DNA of 64,000 nucleotides, from the NCBI RefSeq assembly GCF_009792295.1, contig NZ_CP039934.1, forward strand, positions 2,438,501 through 2,502,500, in the 5' to 3' direction. This document shows, piece by piece, positions 7,606 through 17,433 of the stretch. Origin of the DNA: Myroides fluvii (GTDB taxonomy: Bacteria; Bacteroidota; Bacteroidia; Flavobacteriales; Flavobacteriaceae). Both the position numbers and the translations under genes were made by a program. The notes under the pieces were generated by a model, which saw nothing but the letters and a program-made list of their open reading frames with translations, was not told the DNA's origin and did not search any database. Position 1 is the stretch's first letter; each line of letters opens with the position of its first letter.

Positions 7606-9435
7606 TTATTCAAAGGATTGCAAGGATACGAGTTTCGTATACGTGCCATTTTTTTGCATTAATTCTTCGTGTGTTCCTTGTTCTACGATTCTTCCTTTTT
7701 GCATTACGACAATTAAGTCTGCATTTTGGATGGTAGACAAACGGTGTGCAATTACCACAGAAGTTCTGTTTTTCATCATGTTTTCCAAAGCGTCCTGTAC
7801 GAGTTTTTCGCTTTCGGTATCCAAAGCAGAAGTAGCTTCATCCAAGACCATGATCGGTGGGTTTTTCAATACGGCTCTCGCAATGGATAAGCGCTGTTTT
7901 TGTCCACCTGATAATTTGCTTCCTGCATCTCCGATATTGGTATGAATACCTTGAGGTAAGTCTTTGACAAACTCATACGCATTGGCTACTTTTAAAGCTT
8001 CGATAATTTGCTCATCGGTTGCATCGTCATTGCCAATTAGCATATTGGCTTTAATCGAATCGTTAAACAAAATGCTATCTTGGGTCACTAAACCAATGAG
8101 ATTACGCAAACTGTGTAAATCTAAATCGCGAATATCGTCGTTGTCAATTTTGATGGCTCCTTCATTAATATCCCAAAAACGAGTCAATAAATTGGCCAGT
8201 GTACTTTTACCACTTCCCGATTGCCCCACTAAAGCGACTGATTTTCCCTTGGGAATGGTCAAGCTAAAGTCTTTGAGCACTAATTCATCTTCGTATTTGA
8301 AATCAATGTGTTCAATGGATATTTTATCGTCAAAGCGCTCTTTTTGGATGGCATGTTCTGAACTGGCAATTGGATTTTCCTCTTCTAAAATTTCCAATAC
8401 GCGTTCTGCTGCGGCATTTCCTCGTTTTAGGGAGTATGATGCTTTAGACATCGCTTTAGCAGGGGTTAAGATGTTATAAGCCATTCCGATATAAGCAATA
8501 AAAGAAGCACTCGTTAACGTTCCCTCACCCAAGACCAAATGTCCACCATAAACTAATAAAACCGCAATAGTTACAATCCCCAAAAACTCACTCAAAGGAG
8601 AGGATAAGTTTTGACGATTTAAAATGGTATTGTTTAATTCATAGAACGATTGCGTGGAATCTTGAAACTTTGTATTGAATTTCTTCTCCGCATTAAAGCT
8701 TTTAATCACTTTTAATCCAGATAAAGATTCTTCAATAATCGACAAGAAATATCCTTGTTCCTCGGAAGCTTTCTGAGAACTGCGTTTCAATGTTTTTCCC
8801 ACTTTAGAGATAATAATTCCCGAAATAGGCACAAAGACAAAGACAAAAATCGTAAGTTCTGTACTAATCGCAAACATACCAATGATGGTAAAGACAATAG
8901 TCAACGGCTCTCTTACTAAAACCTCTAAGATGGATAGAAAGGAGTGTTGAATTTCCAATACATCGGAAGTCATTCTAGAAATCACATCTCCTTTGCGTTT
9001 TTCTGAGAAAAAAGAAAGCGGAAGATCCACTGATTTTTTGTACATAGCATTGCGAATATCCTTTAAAACGCCATTGCGCAAAAAGGTGATGAAGTACATC
9101 GCCCAATAGTTGAATAGGTTTTTCAACAAGAAGATTGTGATGACTACAGTAGCCATGACCATCAACGTGTGTTGTGCTCCATGTTCTGCCGTATATTGGG
9201 TAAGGTAAAAGGACATCAAGTCTGATATGTATTCTTTTAGATGACCAATGCTTGTATAAACAGGTTGTTCTGTTACTTTTTTACCATCGCCAAAGAGAAT
9301 GGTTAACATGGGAATTAGCGCCAAAAAGCCCAAAGCACTAAAAAGCGCATAGAGGATATTGAAAAAAACATTCAGATAAGCGTAAGATTTATACGGCTTA
9401 GCGAAATAAAGTATTTTTTTGAAATATTCGTTCAT
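7606..9435 (-). CDS. ABC exporter, fused permease and ATPase (MsbA-like)
   Basis: A 609-residue half-transporter that would act as a homodimer in the inner membrane. Residues 1-330 form a type I exporter membrane domain with six hydrophobic helices (first at about 20-45). Residues 370-609 form the nucleotide-binding domain. Walker A is GQSGSGKST (404-412), the signature is LSGGQKQR, Walker B is IMVLDEATSALD, and the switch histidine is in VIAHRLST. The usual substrates of such proteins in this group are lipid A precursors, lipids or drugs, and the sequence does not settle which. Spacing to the phosphohexomutase gene upstream is 68 bp with a terminator between, so it is probably transcribed alone. 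Confidence 0.92.
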   Translation of the reverse strand: MNEYFKKILYFAKPYKSYAYLNVFFNILYALFSALGFLALIPMLTILFGDGKKVTEQPVYTSIGHLKEYISDLMSFYLTQYTAEHGAQHTLMVMATVVITIFLLKNLFNYWAMYFITFLRNGVLKDIRNAMYKKSVDLPLSFFSEKRKGDVISRMTSDVLEIQHSFLSILEVLVREPLTIVFTIIGMFAISTELTIFVFVFVPISGIIISKVGKTLKRSSQKASEEQGYFLSIIEESLSGLKVIKSFNAEKKFNTKFQDSTQSFYELNNTILNRQNLSSPLSEFLGIVTIAVLLVYGGHLVLGEGTLTSASFIAYIGMAYNILTPAKAMSKASYSLKRGNAAAERVLEILEEENPIASSEHAIQKERFDDKISIEHIDFKYEDELVLKDFSLTIPKGKSVALVGQSGSGKSTLANLLTRFWDINEGAIKIDNDDIRDLDLHSLRNLIGLVTQDSILFNDSIKANMLIGNDDATDEQIIEALKVANAYEFVKDLPQGIHTNIGDAGSKLSGGQKQRLSIARAVLKNPPIMVLDEATSALDTESEKLVQDALENMMKNRTSVVIAHRLSTIQNADLIVVMQKGRIVEQGTHEELMQKNGTYTKLVSLQSFE

Positions 9436-9462
9436 ATTTGTAAAATATAAAAGGCAAAAATA

Positions 9463-9494
9463 AAGAAAAAAAGACTGGTTTTTGACCAGTCCTT
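9463..9494 (-). terminator. Terminator of the phosphohexomutase gene
   Basis: GACTGGT (9473-9479) pairs with ACCAGTC (9485-9491); on the minus strand it is followed by TTTTTTTC. It lies right after the mutase stop and ends the leftward transcript from 12.8 kb. Confidence 0.85.
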
Positions 9495-9503
9495 TGATGC
9501 TGT

Positions 9504-11231
9504 TTAGTTCAGTTTCATTTCATCGATGATGGATTGAATCTTGTCGGTCAAGAATTGTTCCACCTCATTAACGTCATTCAAGCGGTCTAACCATTCATTT
9601 ACACTGAAGTAGAATTTGATTTTCGGTTCTGTTCCACTTGGGCGAGCCGCTATTTTTGTTCCATCTTCTAAATAGTAAATCAATACGTTTGATTTGGGAA
9701 TGTTAATTGATTCCGTTTCTCCAGTTAATAGGTTTTTTGCTTCACCACTTTGGTAATCTTCTACGCATACTACGCGTTGTCCGATGATTTCAGTTAACGG
9801 ATTTTCGCGTAATTCCACCATCATTTGTTTGATTTCTTCTGCGCCAGAAATTCCTTTTTTAACTAGGGAAATCAAGTGTTCTTTGTAATAACGATGGTCG
9901 ATGTATAGATTCATTAGTTCTTGGTAGAAAGAGCTACCCGCTGCTTTGGCTAGGGCTGCAATTTCGCAAACCAATAGGGCAGAAGCTACTGCATCCTTGT
10001 CGCGCACGTTGTCGCCCACCATATAGCCGAAACTCTCTTCTCCACCGCCAATGAATTGTTGTTGAGGGAATTCTTTGATGAATTTAGCAATCCATTTGAA
10101 TCCCGTCAATCCCACTTTACACTCTACGCCATAACTCTCGGCTAAATCTAGCATCATTGGAGTAGAAACAATGGTAGAACCAATAAATTCATTCCCTGTA
10201 AAACCGCGGTTTACTTTCCATTGCTCCAATAAGAACGCCGTCATCATCACCATGGATTGGTTACCGTTTAACAAGATCATCTTTCCGTCCAAATCGCGAA
10301 CTCCAATACCAATGCGATCCGAATCAGGATCTGTACCAATAACGATATCAGCTCCTTTTTCTTCCGCTAGTGCCATCGCCATGGTTAATGCCTCTGGTTC
10401 TTCTGGATTCGGTGATTCAACCGTAGGGAAGTCTCCGTTGGGTTCTTCTTGTTCTTTGACAATATAAACGTTGTTATAGCCCGCTTCTTTTAAGGTTCTC
10501 GGAATCAATTTGATTGATGTTCCATGAAGAGACGTATACGCTACTTTTAAGCCATCTTTTACGGCTTGTGGCGTATTAAAACTTGCATTTTCAAGAGTTG
10601 AATCAATAAAGGCACGGTCTAATTCCTCACCAACTGTCGTGATCAACGCATCATTTCCTGCAAAATTAACTTGCTCATACGTCAATTGATTGATTTCGTC
10701 AATCACGGCTCCGTCCTCTGGTGGAACAATTTGCCCTCCATCAGACCAATATACTTTGTATCCGTTGTATTCTGGTGGGTTGTGAGAGGCCGTTAAAACG
10801 ATTCCCGCTTGACAGCCGTAATAGCGTACTGCAAAGGATAACTCAGGTGTTGGACGCATATCCCCAAATAGATAGACGTGAATGCCATTCGCCGTGAAAA
10901 CATCGGCAACTACTTTGGCTAATTCTTTACTATTGTGACGGCAATCGTAATTGATGGCCACTTTTAATTCTTGATTAGGAAAAGATTTTTTGATGAAATT
11001 AGATAATCCCTGGGTGTTTTTTCCTAAAGTATATTTATTGATGCGGTTGGTACCTACACCCATAATTCCACGCATTCCCCCTGTTCCAAATTCTAAGTTT
11101 TTGTAAAAACTATCTTGCAATTGAGTCGGGTCACGGTCAAGTAATTGTTGTACAATCGCTTGCGTTTCAGCATCAAAAGGTTCTTGTAACCATTGTTCTG
11201 CTTTTGCTAAAATTTCTTTTTCTTTGTGCAT
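9504..11231 (-). CDS. Phosphoglucomutase/phosphomannomutase (alpha-D-phosphohexomutase family)
   Basis: Interconverts sugar 1- and 6-phosphates. At 575 residues it matches the PgcA/Pgm2-like long form. All four active-site segments are present: the phosphoserine loop TASHNPPEYNGYK, the metal loop GTDPDSDRIG, the sugar loop GGEESFGY and the phosphate loop RPSGTEPKIKFY near the C-terminus. The substrate (glucose or mannose phosphate, or both) cannot be told from sequence. It lies 11 bp downstream of the glycosyltransferase gene, so the two and the DUF4199 gene form a likely operon that may supply and use sugar for lipid-linked glycans. Confidence 0.94.
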   Translation of the reverse strand: MHKEKEILAKAEQWLQEPFDAETQAIVQQLLDRDPTQLQDSFYKNLEFGTGGMRGIMGVGTNRINKYTLGKNTQGLSNFIKKSFPNQELKVAINYDCRHNSKELAKVVADVFTANGIHVYLFGDMRPTPELSFAVRYYGCQAGIVLTASHNPPEYNGYKVYWSDGGQIVPPEDGAVIDEINQLTYEQVNFAGNDALITTVGEELDRAFIDSTLENASFNTPQAVKDGLKVAYTSLHGTSIKLIPRTLKEAGYNNVYIVKEQEEPNGDFPTVESPNPEEPEALTMAMALAEEKGADIVIGTDPDSDRIGIGVRDLDGKMILLNGNQSMVMMTAFLLEQWKVNRGFTGNEFIGSTIVSTPMMLDLAESYGVECKVGLTGFKWIAKFIKEFPQQQFIGGGEESFGYMVGDNVRDKDAVASALLVCEIAALAKAAGSSFYQELMNLYIDHRYYKEHLISLVKKGISGAEEIKQMMVELRENPLTEIIGQRVVCVEDYQSGEAKNLLTGETESINIPKSNVLIYYLEDGTKIAARPSGTEPKIKFYFSVNEWLDRLNDVNEVEQFLTDKIQSIIDEMKLN

Positions 11232-11242
11232 TTCCTTTTAAT

Positions 11243-12214
11243 TTAGCGTTCGTTTAAACCACTGTAAGTAGCAATTTTATATCGGTTCGTATTCGATTTC
11301 ATTTGTAAAATAAGTTCGCCTAAAAAACCAGCTAAGAACAATTGTGTTCCGATAATCATGGTTGCTAATGCGATGTAAAACCATGGATCTTGCGTTACCA
11401 AAATCGCTGGTTTGTTTTGATATAACTTGATTAATTTATTCGCTCCAATTCCAGCTGCAGCCAAGAAACCAATCATAAAAGTCATGACCCCTAAGGTGCC
11501 AAAAAGGTGCATGGGTCTTTTGCCAAATTTGGACAAGAACCAAATGGTAATTAAATCCAAAAAACCATAAATGAAGCGATTCATTCCAAATTTGGTTGTT
11601 CCGTATTTTCTCGCTTGATGCTGTACAACCTTTTCTCCAATTTTATCAAAGCCTTCATTCTTGGCCAATACAGGAATATAACGGTGCATTTCTCCTGATA
11701 CGTCAATGCTTTTCACGACTTCTTTTCGGTAGGCTTTCAACCCACAGTTAAAATCGTGTAAATGTACCCCAGAGGTTTTGCGCGCAGCCCAATTAAATAA
11801 TTTGGAAGGAAGATTTTTGGCTAGTACTGAATCGTATCGCTTTTTTTTCCATCCAGATACCATATCGTACTGATCTTGGGTAATCATCTGATACAATCCA
11901 GGGATCTCATCCGGACTGTCTTGTAAGTCAGCATCCATTGTGATGACTACATCGCCTTCAGCTTGTGCAAAACCCGCATGTAAAGCCTGAGATTTACCAA
12001 AATTGCGCTGAAATTTAATTCCTTTTACAGCCGCATGTTGTTGTGATAACTTCGCAATGATGTTCCATGAATCATCTGTACTACCGTCATCAATAAACAA
12101 AACTTCATAGGTGAAGTTGTGCTCGTGCATGACCCTGCTTATCCAAGTGTATAACTCAGGTAGCGATTCTTCCTCATTTAGTAAAGGGATGATGATGGAT
12201 ATATTGATACGCAT
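11243..12214 (-). CDS. Family 2 glycosyltransferase, polyprenol-phosphate type (GtrB/DPM1-like)
   Basis: A 323-residue membrane-anchored transferase. The GT-A domain (about 1-230) starts SIIIPLLNEEESLPELY and carries FIDDGSTDDS and the metal-binding DADLQDSP motif. Two hydrophobic helices at about 235-260 and 275-300 fit the DPM1/GtrB topology, in which a sugar is moved from a nucleotide to polyprenol phosphate on the cytoplasmic face. Sugar specificity is unknown. It starts 3 bp after the stop of the DUF4199 gene and is followed after 28 bp by the phosphohexomutase, which supports one transcript. Confidence 0.9.
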   Translation of the reverse strand: MRINISIIIPLLNEEESLPELYTWISRVMHEHNFTYEVLFIDDGSTDDSWNIIAKLSQQHAAVKGIKFQRNFGKSQALHAGFAQAEGDVVITMDADLQDSPDEIPGLYQMITQDQYDMVSGWKKKRYDSVLAKNLPSKLFNWAARKTSGVHLHDFNCGLKAYRKEVVKSIDVSGEMHRYIPVLAKNEGFDKIGEKVVQHQARKYGTTKFGMNRFIYGFLDLITIWFLSKFGKRPMHLFGTLGVMTFMIGFLAAAGIGANKLIKLYQNKPAILVTQDPWFYIALATMIIGTQLFLAGFLGELILQMKSNTNRYKIATYSGLNER

Positions 12215-12217
12215 GGA

Positions 12218-12799
12218 TTAACTGTTTTGATCAGTAGCTGTTGATGCTTGTTGCGCTTCTTCATTATTTGTGTCGGTAAACTCCGATTTATTCTTGAAAA
12301 TAGCCGCTAGTAATAACCCTAAGATCGAGTTTCTCAAAATACTACCTGCCCACATAAATAGCTGTGATTTTGGCTCAAATTGACTAATTGCTTTTGCTTT
12401 TGTCAATTGTTCTGTAATCTGTTCTTGCGGTAATCCTGAATTGTTCAGGGTTTCCACTAACATATCGTATAGTACTTTGTTGATTAGTTCTTTTGCTGAA
12501 GGGTCAACCAAATTGAATAGAATATTGTACATCAGGTAATTAACCGTTACACCAATGACAATCATAACTAAAAAGGGAGTAAAAGCTTCTCTAAACGTAA
12601 CATACCCCCCCATTTTTCTTTTTGCCGTAAAAACGCATAGTACGCCAATGATAATAATGATGGCCATATTAAAAAAGCCAACAAACTTATTCGCAAAAAG
12701 CGTTTGATCTGTAAAAAATAAGGTGCAGTTAAATAGAATGTAATAAATCGCTAATACAATTCCGAATATTATGCCTACTTTGTTGAGAGGGTTCTTCAT
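12218..12799 (-). CDS. DUF4199 family membrane protein
   Basis: A 193-residue protein with four predicted membrane helices: about 8-28, 38-58, 72-95 and 145-165. A polar tail is rich in E, Q, T and S. The pattern (MKNPLNK start, GG-x-VTFREAF segment, NxLxxxLVDP) fits DUF4199, a Bacteroidetes-only family of unknown function. Its gene commonly lies before a GT2 glycosyltransferase gene, as here (3-bp gap). It heads the leftward operon ending with the phosphohexomutase. A role in membrane glycan synthesis is only an inference from this position. Confidence 0.8.
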   Translation of the reverse strand: MKNPLNKVGIIFGIVLAIYYILFNCTLFFTDQTLFANKFVGFFNMAIIIIIGVLCVFTAKRKMGGYVTFREAFTPFLVMIVIGVTVNYLMYNILFNLVDPSAKELINKVLYDMLVETLNNSGLPQEQITEQLTKAKAISQFEPKSQLFMWAGSILRNSILGLLLAAIFKNKSEFTDTNNEEAQQASTATDQNS

Positions 12800-13032
12800 C
12801 AGTGTGTTTTCAAAAAATGTAAGTTACAAATATACTAAAATACCCTTTTAGTTTTGTGTGATAAAGGAATAAAGGTAAAAGATAGAAAAACCAAGGGCTT
12901 TTTTAAAAAGAGGAGATTTGTTCCGCTCTGCTTGCCAAGAGCGATGAATAGAATTCCTTTTTTTTAGGAGTATTGATTTTGTTATTTTTACATGAACAAG
13001 AGCAAAGTGAAATTTGTGGCTAAAAACAGAGT

Positions 13033-13596
13033 ATGAGCGTACTATTTATTAAAAATATGGTGTGTAATCGCTGCACGTTAATGGTTCAACAAACAGTTGA
13101 AAAACTGGGATTGACAATCAAAGCGATTAAATTAGGGGAAGTAGAAGTAGAACAGGAACCAAGTCCTAAAGAAAGAGATGCATTAAATGAAGCTTTGTTG
13201 GCCTTGGGGTTCTATCTAATCGATGATAAAAAAAGTCAGCTAATTGCCCGTGTTAAAACAAGTATTGTTGAGCTGGTACACCATCGAGATAATGCATTAA
13301 AAATGAATGTATCTGATTTTTTGAGTCAAGAGCTGGGACATGATTACAACTATGTATCTAATTTGTTTTCGGAAGTGGAAGGAAAAACAATAGAGAAGTA
13401 TTTGATTGCTCAAAAAGTAGAGAAAATAAAGGAGTTATTGGTGTATGATGAATTGACACTAAGTGAGATTGCCCATCAACTTAATTACTCTAGTGTGGCA
13501 TATTTAAGCAATCAGTTTAAGAAAGTGACAGGGTTAACACCTAGTCATTTCAAGAAAATACGCGAAAATAAAAGAAAACCACTAGACGAAGTATAA
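13033..13596 (+). CDS. AraC-family regulator with N-terminal metal-binding-like domain
   Basis: A 187-residue regulator. Residues 1-75 resemble an HMA ferredoxin-like domain with Cys11-N-R-Cys14 in the position of the metal-binding CxxC. Residues about 80-187 hold an AraC double helix-turn-helix, including LSEIAHQLNYSSVAYLSNQFKKVTGLTPSHF spread over about 145-180. The gene lies 52 bp before the non-coding leader of the copper ATPase and points the same way. The likely role is to sense Cu(I) directly and switch on the pump and chaperone. Similar regulators next to copper ATPases occur in Bacteroidetes, but the metal is not proven here. Confidence 0.85.
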   Translation: MSVLFIKNMVCNRCTLMVQQTVEKLGLTIKAIKLGEVEVEQEPSPKERDALNEALLALGFYLIDDKKSQLIARVKTSIVELVHHRDNALKMNVSDFLSQELGHDYNYVSNLFSEVEGKTIEKYLIAQKVEKIKELLVYDELTLSEIAHQLNYSSVAYLSNQFKKVTGLTPSHFKKIRENKRKPLDEV

Positions 13597-13684
13597 GTAA
13601 AAGTTACAAATCAAACCCGAAATTACATAACAGTTTACTAGTAGATAGTTGTCAAATTTGTACCAGACAAATACCAGTAGAATT

Positions 13685-16102
13685 ATGACAACGAATAGTA
13701 AACATAAAGTAGTGTATCTACCGCTAGAGCAAGTTCACAGTGAACATTGTGCTTTAATTGTAGAAAAGGGGTTAGCGCAAGTTAAAGGCATAGCGTCACC
13801 TCGGGTTGAACTCAACAATGAACGAGTGGCGATTTCAATTGCCGATTCTGAAACTATAGGGCAAGCGGTAAAAAAAGTACGCGATTTGGGCTATGCTGTA
13901 CCCACAGTTAAGCAAACCTTTCCTGTTTTAGGTATGACCTGTGCTTCTTGTGCGGGAAGCGCAGAGAGTATTGTCAGTTTTGAAGAAGGAGTAGTAAGTG
14001 CTTCGGTTAATTTTGCAACAGGGAATTTAACCGTAGAGTATTTACCTACCTTGACTAGTGCCACTCAACTGCAAAAAGCCGTACAAGGTGCTGGATATGA
14101 CTTATTACTTGTAGATGAAACAAAACAACAAGAATCATTAGAAGCTATCCACGCAGAAAAATTCAAACAACTAAAAAGGAAAACATTTGGTGCGGTTATT
14201 CTTTCGATTCCAGTCGTCGTTATTGGAATGTTTTTTATGGATATGCCTTACGGGAATGAGATTATGTGGTTGTTTTCCACCCCAGTTTTGTTGTACTTCG
14301 GAAAGGATTTCTTTGTAAATGCATGGAAGCAAACGAAAAATCGATCTGCCAACATGGATACGCTAGTTGCATTGAGTACAGGGATTGCTTATGTCTTCAG
14401 TGTATTCAATATGCTTTTTTCAGATTTTTGGGCACGTCGTGGATTAGAAGCACACGTTTATTTTGAAGCCGCAGCGGTAATTATTGCCTTTATTTTACTC
14501 GGAAAATTATTAGAAGAAAAAGCGAAGGGAAATACGTCTTCTGCGATTAAGAAACTAATGGGACTTCAGCCCAAAACGGTATTGGTTGTTCAGGCAGATG
14601 GAACAGAAAAACAAATTCCAATTGAAGAAATAGAGGTTGGCGCTGTATTGGTTGTCAAACCAGGAGAGAAAATTGCTGTGGATGGCATGGTGCTTTCAGG
14701 TAATTCATACGTCGATGAAAGTATGTTGAGTGGAGAGCCTGTACCCGTATTGAAAAAAGAAGGAGAAAAAGTATTTGCAGGAACGATTAACCAGAAGGGA
14801 AGCTTCCAATTTGAAGCAGTAAAAGTGGGGAAAGAAACCATGTTAGCACAGATTATTCGCATGGTACAAGATGCCCAAGGAAGTAAAGCACCCGTGCAAA
14901 AACTCGTAGATAAAATTGCGGGAATATTCGTGCCTATCGTTATCGGAATTGCGGTAGTAACCTTTGTTTTATGGTTCATTCTCGGCGGTGAACACGGTGT
15001 GGTTCAAGGGTTATTAGCAGCTGTAACGGTTTTGGTAATTGCTTGTCCATGCGCCTTGGGATTAGCAACGCCTACAGCAATTATGGTTGGAGTAGGTAAA
15101 GGAGCGGAAAATGGAATCTTGATTAAAGATGCAGAGAGCTTAGAATTGGCTAAAGGCATTTCGGCAATTGTATTAGATAAAACGGGAACCATTACAGAAG
15201 GAAAACCTCAAGTAACTGGGATGAAATGGTTCAATGACAAGGATACGAGAAAAGATGTTTTACTCCGTATTGAAAAACAATCCGAACATCCGTTAGCAGA
15301 AGCTGTAGTTACCTATTTAAAAACGGAAGAACAGACTGAAATTACAGCTTTTGAGAGCATAACAGGAAAAGGAGCAAAAGCCGAATATCAGGGAGAAACA
15401 TATTTTGTCGGAAATAAAAAATTACTGAACGAAAATCAAATTACTATTCCTGCCGTATTGCAACAACAAGCGGATCAATGGGGAAGAGCGTCTAAAACAG
15501 TAGTGTGGTTCTCTGATAGTAAGCAAGCATTAGCCGTGATTGCAATTTCGGATCAAATCAAACAAACATCAGTTCAGGCAATCCAAGAGCTTCAAGCCAT
15601 GGGCATTCAGTTGTATATGCTCACTGGAGATAACGAAGCAACAGCAAAAGCAATTGCGGAACAAACGGGTATTCAACAGTATAAGGCAGAGGTCTTGCCA
15701 CAAGATAAAGCGGATTTTGTCAAAAAACTACAACAAGAAGGAAAAGTAGTGGCCATGGTGGGAGATGGAATTAACGACAGTACGGCTTTAGCAACAGCTG
15801 ATGTCAGTATTGCCATGGGAAAAGGGAGTGATATCGCCATGGATGTAGCCAAAATGACCATTATTTCTTCGGATTTAACAAAGATTCCACAGGCGATTCG
15901 CTTGTCCAAACAAACGGTAAATACCATCAAGCAAAACTTATTCTGGGCGTTTATCTATAATTTGATTGGAATTCCCATTGCAGCAGGTATTTTATATTCT
16001 GTCAATGGATTTCTGTTGAATCCCATGATTGCAGGAGCTGCTATGGCACTGAGTAGTGTGAGTGTAGTGAGTAATAGCTTGCGCTTAAAATGGAAGAAGT
16101 GA
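13685..16102 (+). CDS. copA: Copper(I)-translocating P-type ATPase (P1B-1)
   Basis: An 805-residue Cu(I) exporter. I use the ATG at 13685; the frame extends 12 codons upstream to a TTG that has no support. Domains in order: a degenerate HMA domain (about 6-70) whose metal loop reads HSEHC instead of CxxC; an intact HMA domain with Cys86-A-S-Cys89; eight membrane helices; the actuator SGEP loop; CPC in the sixth helix (about 453-455); DKTGT (about 498); the SEHPLA motif; and GDGINDS. Tyr-Asn in helix seven and the Met/Ser pair in helix eight (MALSSVS) fit Cu(I) specificity. It follows the AraC-HMA regulator, and a terminator lies 50 bp after the stop. Confidence 0.95.
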   Translation: MTTNSKHKVVYLPLEQVHSEHCALIVEKGLAQVKGIASPRVELNNERVAISIADSETIGQAVKKVRDLGYAVPTVKQTFPVLGMTCASCAGSAESIVSFEEGVVSASVNFATGNLTVEYLPTLTSATQLQKAVQGAGYDLLLVDETKQQESLEAIHAEKFKQLKRKTFGAVILSIPVVVIGMFFMDMPYGNEIMWLFSTPVLLYFGKDFFVNAWKQTKNRSANMDTLVALSTGIAYVFSVFNMLFSDFWARRGLEAHVYFEAAAVIIAFILLGKLLEEKAKGNTSSAIKKLMGLQPKTVLVVQADGTEKQIPIEEIEVGAVLVVKPGEKIAVDGMVLSGNSYVDESMLSGEPVPVLKKEGEKVFAGTINQKGSFQFEAVKVGKETMLAQIIRMVQDAQGSKAPVQKLVDKIAGIFVPIVIGIAVVTFVLWFILGGEHGVVQGLLAAVTVLVIACPCALGLATPTAIMVGVGKGAENGILIKDAESLELAKGISAIVLDKTGTITEGKPQVTGMKWFNDKDTRKDVLLRIEKQSEHPLAEAVVTYLKTEEQTEITAFESITGKGAKAEYQGETYFVGNKKLLNENQITIPAVLQQQADQWGRASKTVVWFSDSKQALAVIAISDQIKQTSVQAIQELQAMGIQLYMLTGDNEATAKAIAEQTGIQQYKAEVLPQDKADFVKKLQQEGKVVAMVGDGINDSTALATADVSIAMGKGSDIAMDVAKMTIISSDLTKIPQAIRLSKQTVNTIKQNLFWAFIYNLIGIPIAAGILYSVNGFLLNPMIAGAAMALSSVSVVSNSLRLKWKK

Positions 16103-16600
16103 TTAGTCCTTAAAAACCGATACAGGATTGATAATTTTAAATTATAAAATATAACAGTAGTAGACTTTAGTTTGCTACTGTTTTTTTATAGCCTAACGAG
16201 GTCTCACCACCCCATCTTATCTTAATTAACAGTGTGTTTCATTAAAGGAAGTCGGAGCTCATAAGAAGTTAAGGGCTAGTTTTTACACAGTTAATATACA
16301 GTGACTTCGGTGTTTGTTTGGAAAATACGGGTTTTAGTGAGTGAGCATCGAACAAAACCTGACTAAACCCAAAGCAAACGCGAAATGAATTTTGAATAAA
16401 CACAGTGAAATAAAAGGAAGATTAAAACAGCAAATACCGAGAGGTCGTTTGGTTTGGAGTTCGAGTTTTACGCGACTAAAATACAGATGAAGGGAGAGAA
16501 ATCGAGAAATTTCACAAAAGATAGGAAGAATAATATAACAGATTATAAGACGAAAAGGGAGAATTTTGTTGTAGTAATAATCATTAAAATAAGATATAAA
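16103..16600. other. Non-coding region between copA and the copper chaperone gene
   Basis: About 500 bp. It holds the copA terminator (16152-16188) and a purine-rich stretch at about 16487-16510 (AAGGGAGAGAAATCGAG) related to the stop-codon elements described elsewhere. A frame runs through the right part into the chaperone gene but has no family resemblance upstream of the ATG at 16601. I found no perfect promoter box. Confidence 0.5.
16152..16188 (+). terminator. Terminator after copA
   Basis: AACAGTAG (16153-16160) pairs with CTACTGTT, followed by seven T. It separates copA from the chaperone gene 413 bp further on, so the chaperone needs its own promoter or read-through. Confidence 0.8.
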
Positions 16601-16819
16601 ATGAGTCATATCAATAATCAATTCAAGACCAATTTAAATTGTTCAAGTTGTGTCGGAAAAGTAACTGCTGATTTAAACGAAGCTGTAGGAGAAGGTCAAT
16701 GGACGGTAGATACTTCGGTAAACGATAAAATTTTAACCGTGAAAAACGATATAGTAACAGCTGAGGAAGTAGTGAACATCATCAAGAAAAAAGGCTTTAA
16801 AGCAGAAAGTTTATACTAG
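16601..16819 (+). CDS. Small HMA-domain protein, CopZ-like copper chaperone
   Basis: A 72-residue single-domain protein with the ferredoxin-like HMA fold. The metal loop is Cys14-S-S-Cys17, followed by VGKVTADLNEA, then two strands and a C-terminal helix. I start it at the ATG 16601 (MSHINNQFK); in-frame codons upstream to 16454 are not HMA-like. The methionine usual before the loop (MxCxxC) is replaced by leucine-asparagine (NLNCSSC). It probably carries Cu(I) to the ATPase encoded just upstream, but the metal and partner are inferred from position. Confidence 0.82.
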   Translation: MSHINNQFKTNLNCSSCVGKVTADLNEAVGEGQWTVDTSVNDKILTVKNDIVTAEEVVNIIKKKGFKAESLY

Positions 16820-16907
16820 CGGTGAGGTGATGAGATGTTGTTTGTTGTGAAGTTGGGAGTTCAAAAATCGACAAACAAAAAAACAACAAACAAAAAACAA
16901 AAAAATA

Positions 16908-16937
16908 GTTGTAGATTCAAATTAAATTGTAAATTTG
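16908..16937 (+). promoter_or_regulatory. Candidate promoter for the L31 gene
   Basis: TTG (16909-16911), an 18-bp spacer and TAAATTTG (16930-16937) match the Bacteroidetes pattern TTG-N17-23-TAnnTTTG. Transcription would start near 16943, giving a leader of about 100 nt before the ATG at 17047. Confidence 0.6.
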
Positions 16938-17046
16938 CATGCTTAATAAATAAGTATAACCCAAAAGTTATTTGACGTTTACACCTTTCTTGAGAACAGG
17001 AAGCTTCGAAATAGAGAATAGCTCAAATTTTTAAAACAGATTTATC

Positions 17047-17298
17047 ATGAAAAAAGGTATTCACCCAGAAAATTACAGATTAGTAGCATTTAAAGATATG
17101 TCAAATGATGACGTATTCATTACAAAATCAACAGTTGATACAAAAGAAACAATTGAGGTTGATGGAGTAGAATACCCAGTGTTCAAAATGGAGATCTCTC
17201 GTACATCTCACCCTTTCTACACAGGTAAATCTAAACTTATTGATACTGCAGGACGTATCGATAAATTCAAAAACAAATATGCTAAATTCAACAAATAG
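17047..17298 (+). CDS. rpmE2: 50S ribosomal protein L31, type B (zinc-free)
   Basis: An 83-residue type B L31. It begins [18 protein letters not shown] and has the [11 protein letters not shown] segment and the C-terminal [10 protein letters not shown] tail of this form. It contains no cysteine at all, so it lacks the zinc-binding CxxC pair of type A L31. In proteobacteria the zinc-free paralogue replaces L31 in zinc shortage; in Bacteroidetes it is usually the only copy and housekeeping. The gene stands alone between its candidate promoter and a strong terminator. Confidence 0.96.
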   Translation: MKKGIHPENYRLVAFKDMSNDDVFITKSTVDTKETIEVDGVEYPVFKMEISRTSHPFYTGKSKLIDTAGRIDKFKNKYAKFNK

Positions 17299-17320
17299 TC
17301 TGAATTTATTCAAGATAACG

Positions 17321-17353
17321 AAAACCTTCCAAGTCATTGGAAGGTTTTTTTTT
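17321..17353 (+). terminator. Terminator after rpmE2
   Basis: ACCTTCCAA-GTCA-TTGGAAGGT followed by nine T. It lies about 25 bp after the L31 stop. Confidence 0.95.
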
Positions 17354-17433
17354 GTTTATATCTGCTTGAAAAATGCTATTTTTTGGGGAGATTCGATTAA
17401 CTTTGACTAATCTATGAACCGATATTTAGTGTT

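Noticed and set aside
7964..8479. A 171-codon frame opposite the ABC exporter
   Set aside because: It runs antisense to the well-supported ATPase domain and has the composition of a reverse complement (Ser/Leu/Ile-rich).
16454..16600. N-terminal extension of the small HMA protein
   Set aside because: The 49 upstream residues are lysine-rich chance sequence and do not match the HMA family; ATG 16601 fits the domain.
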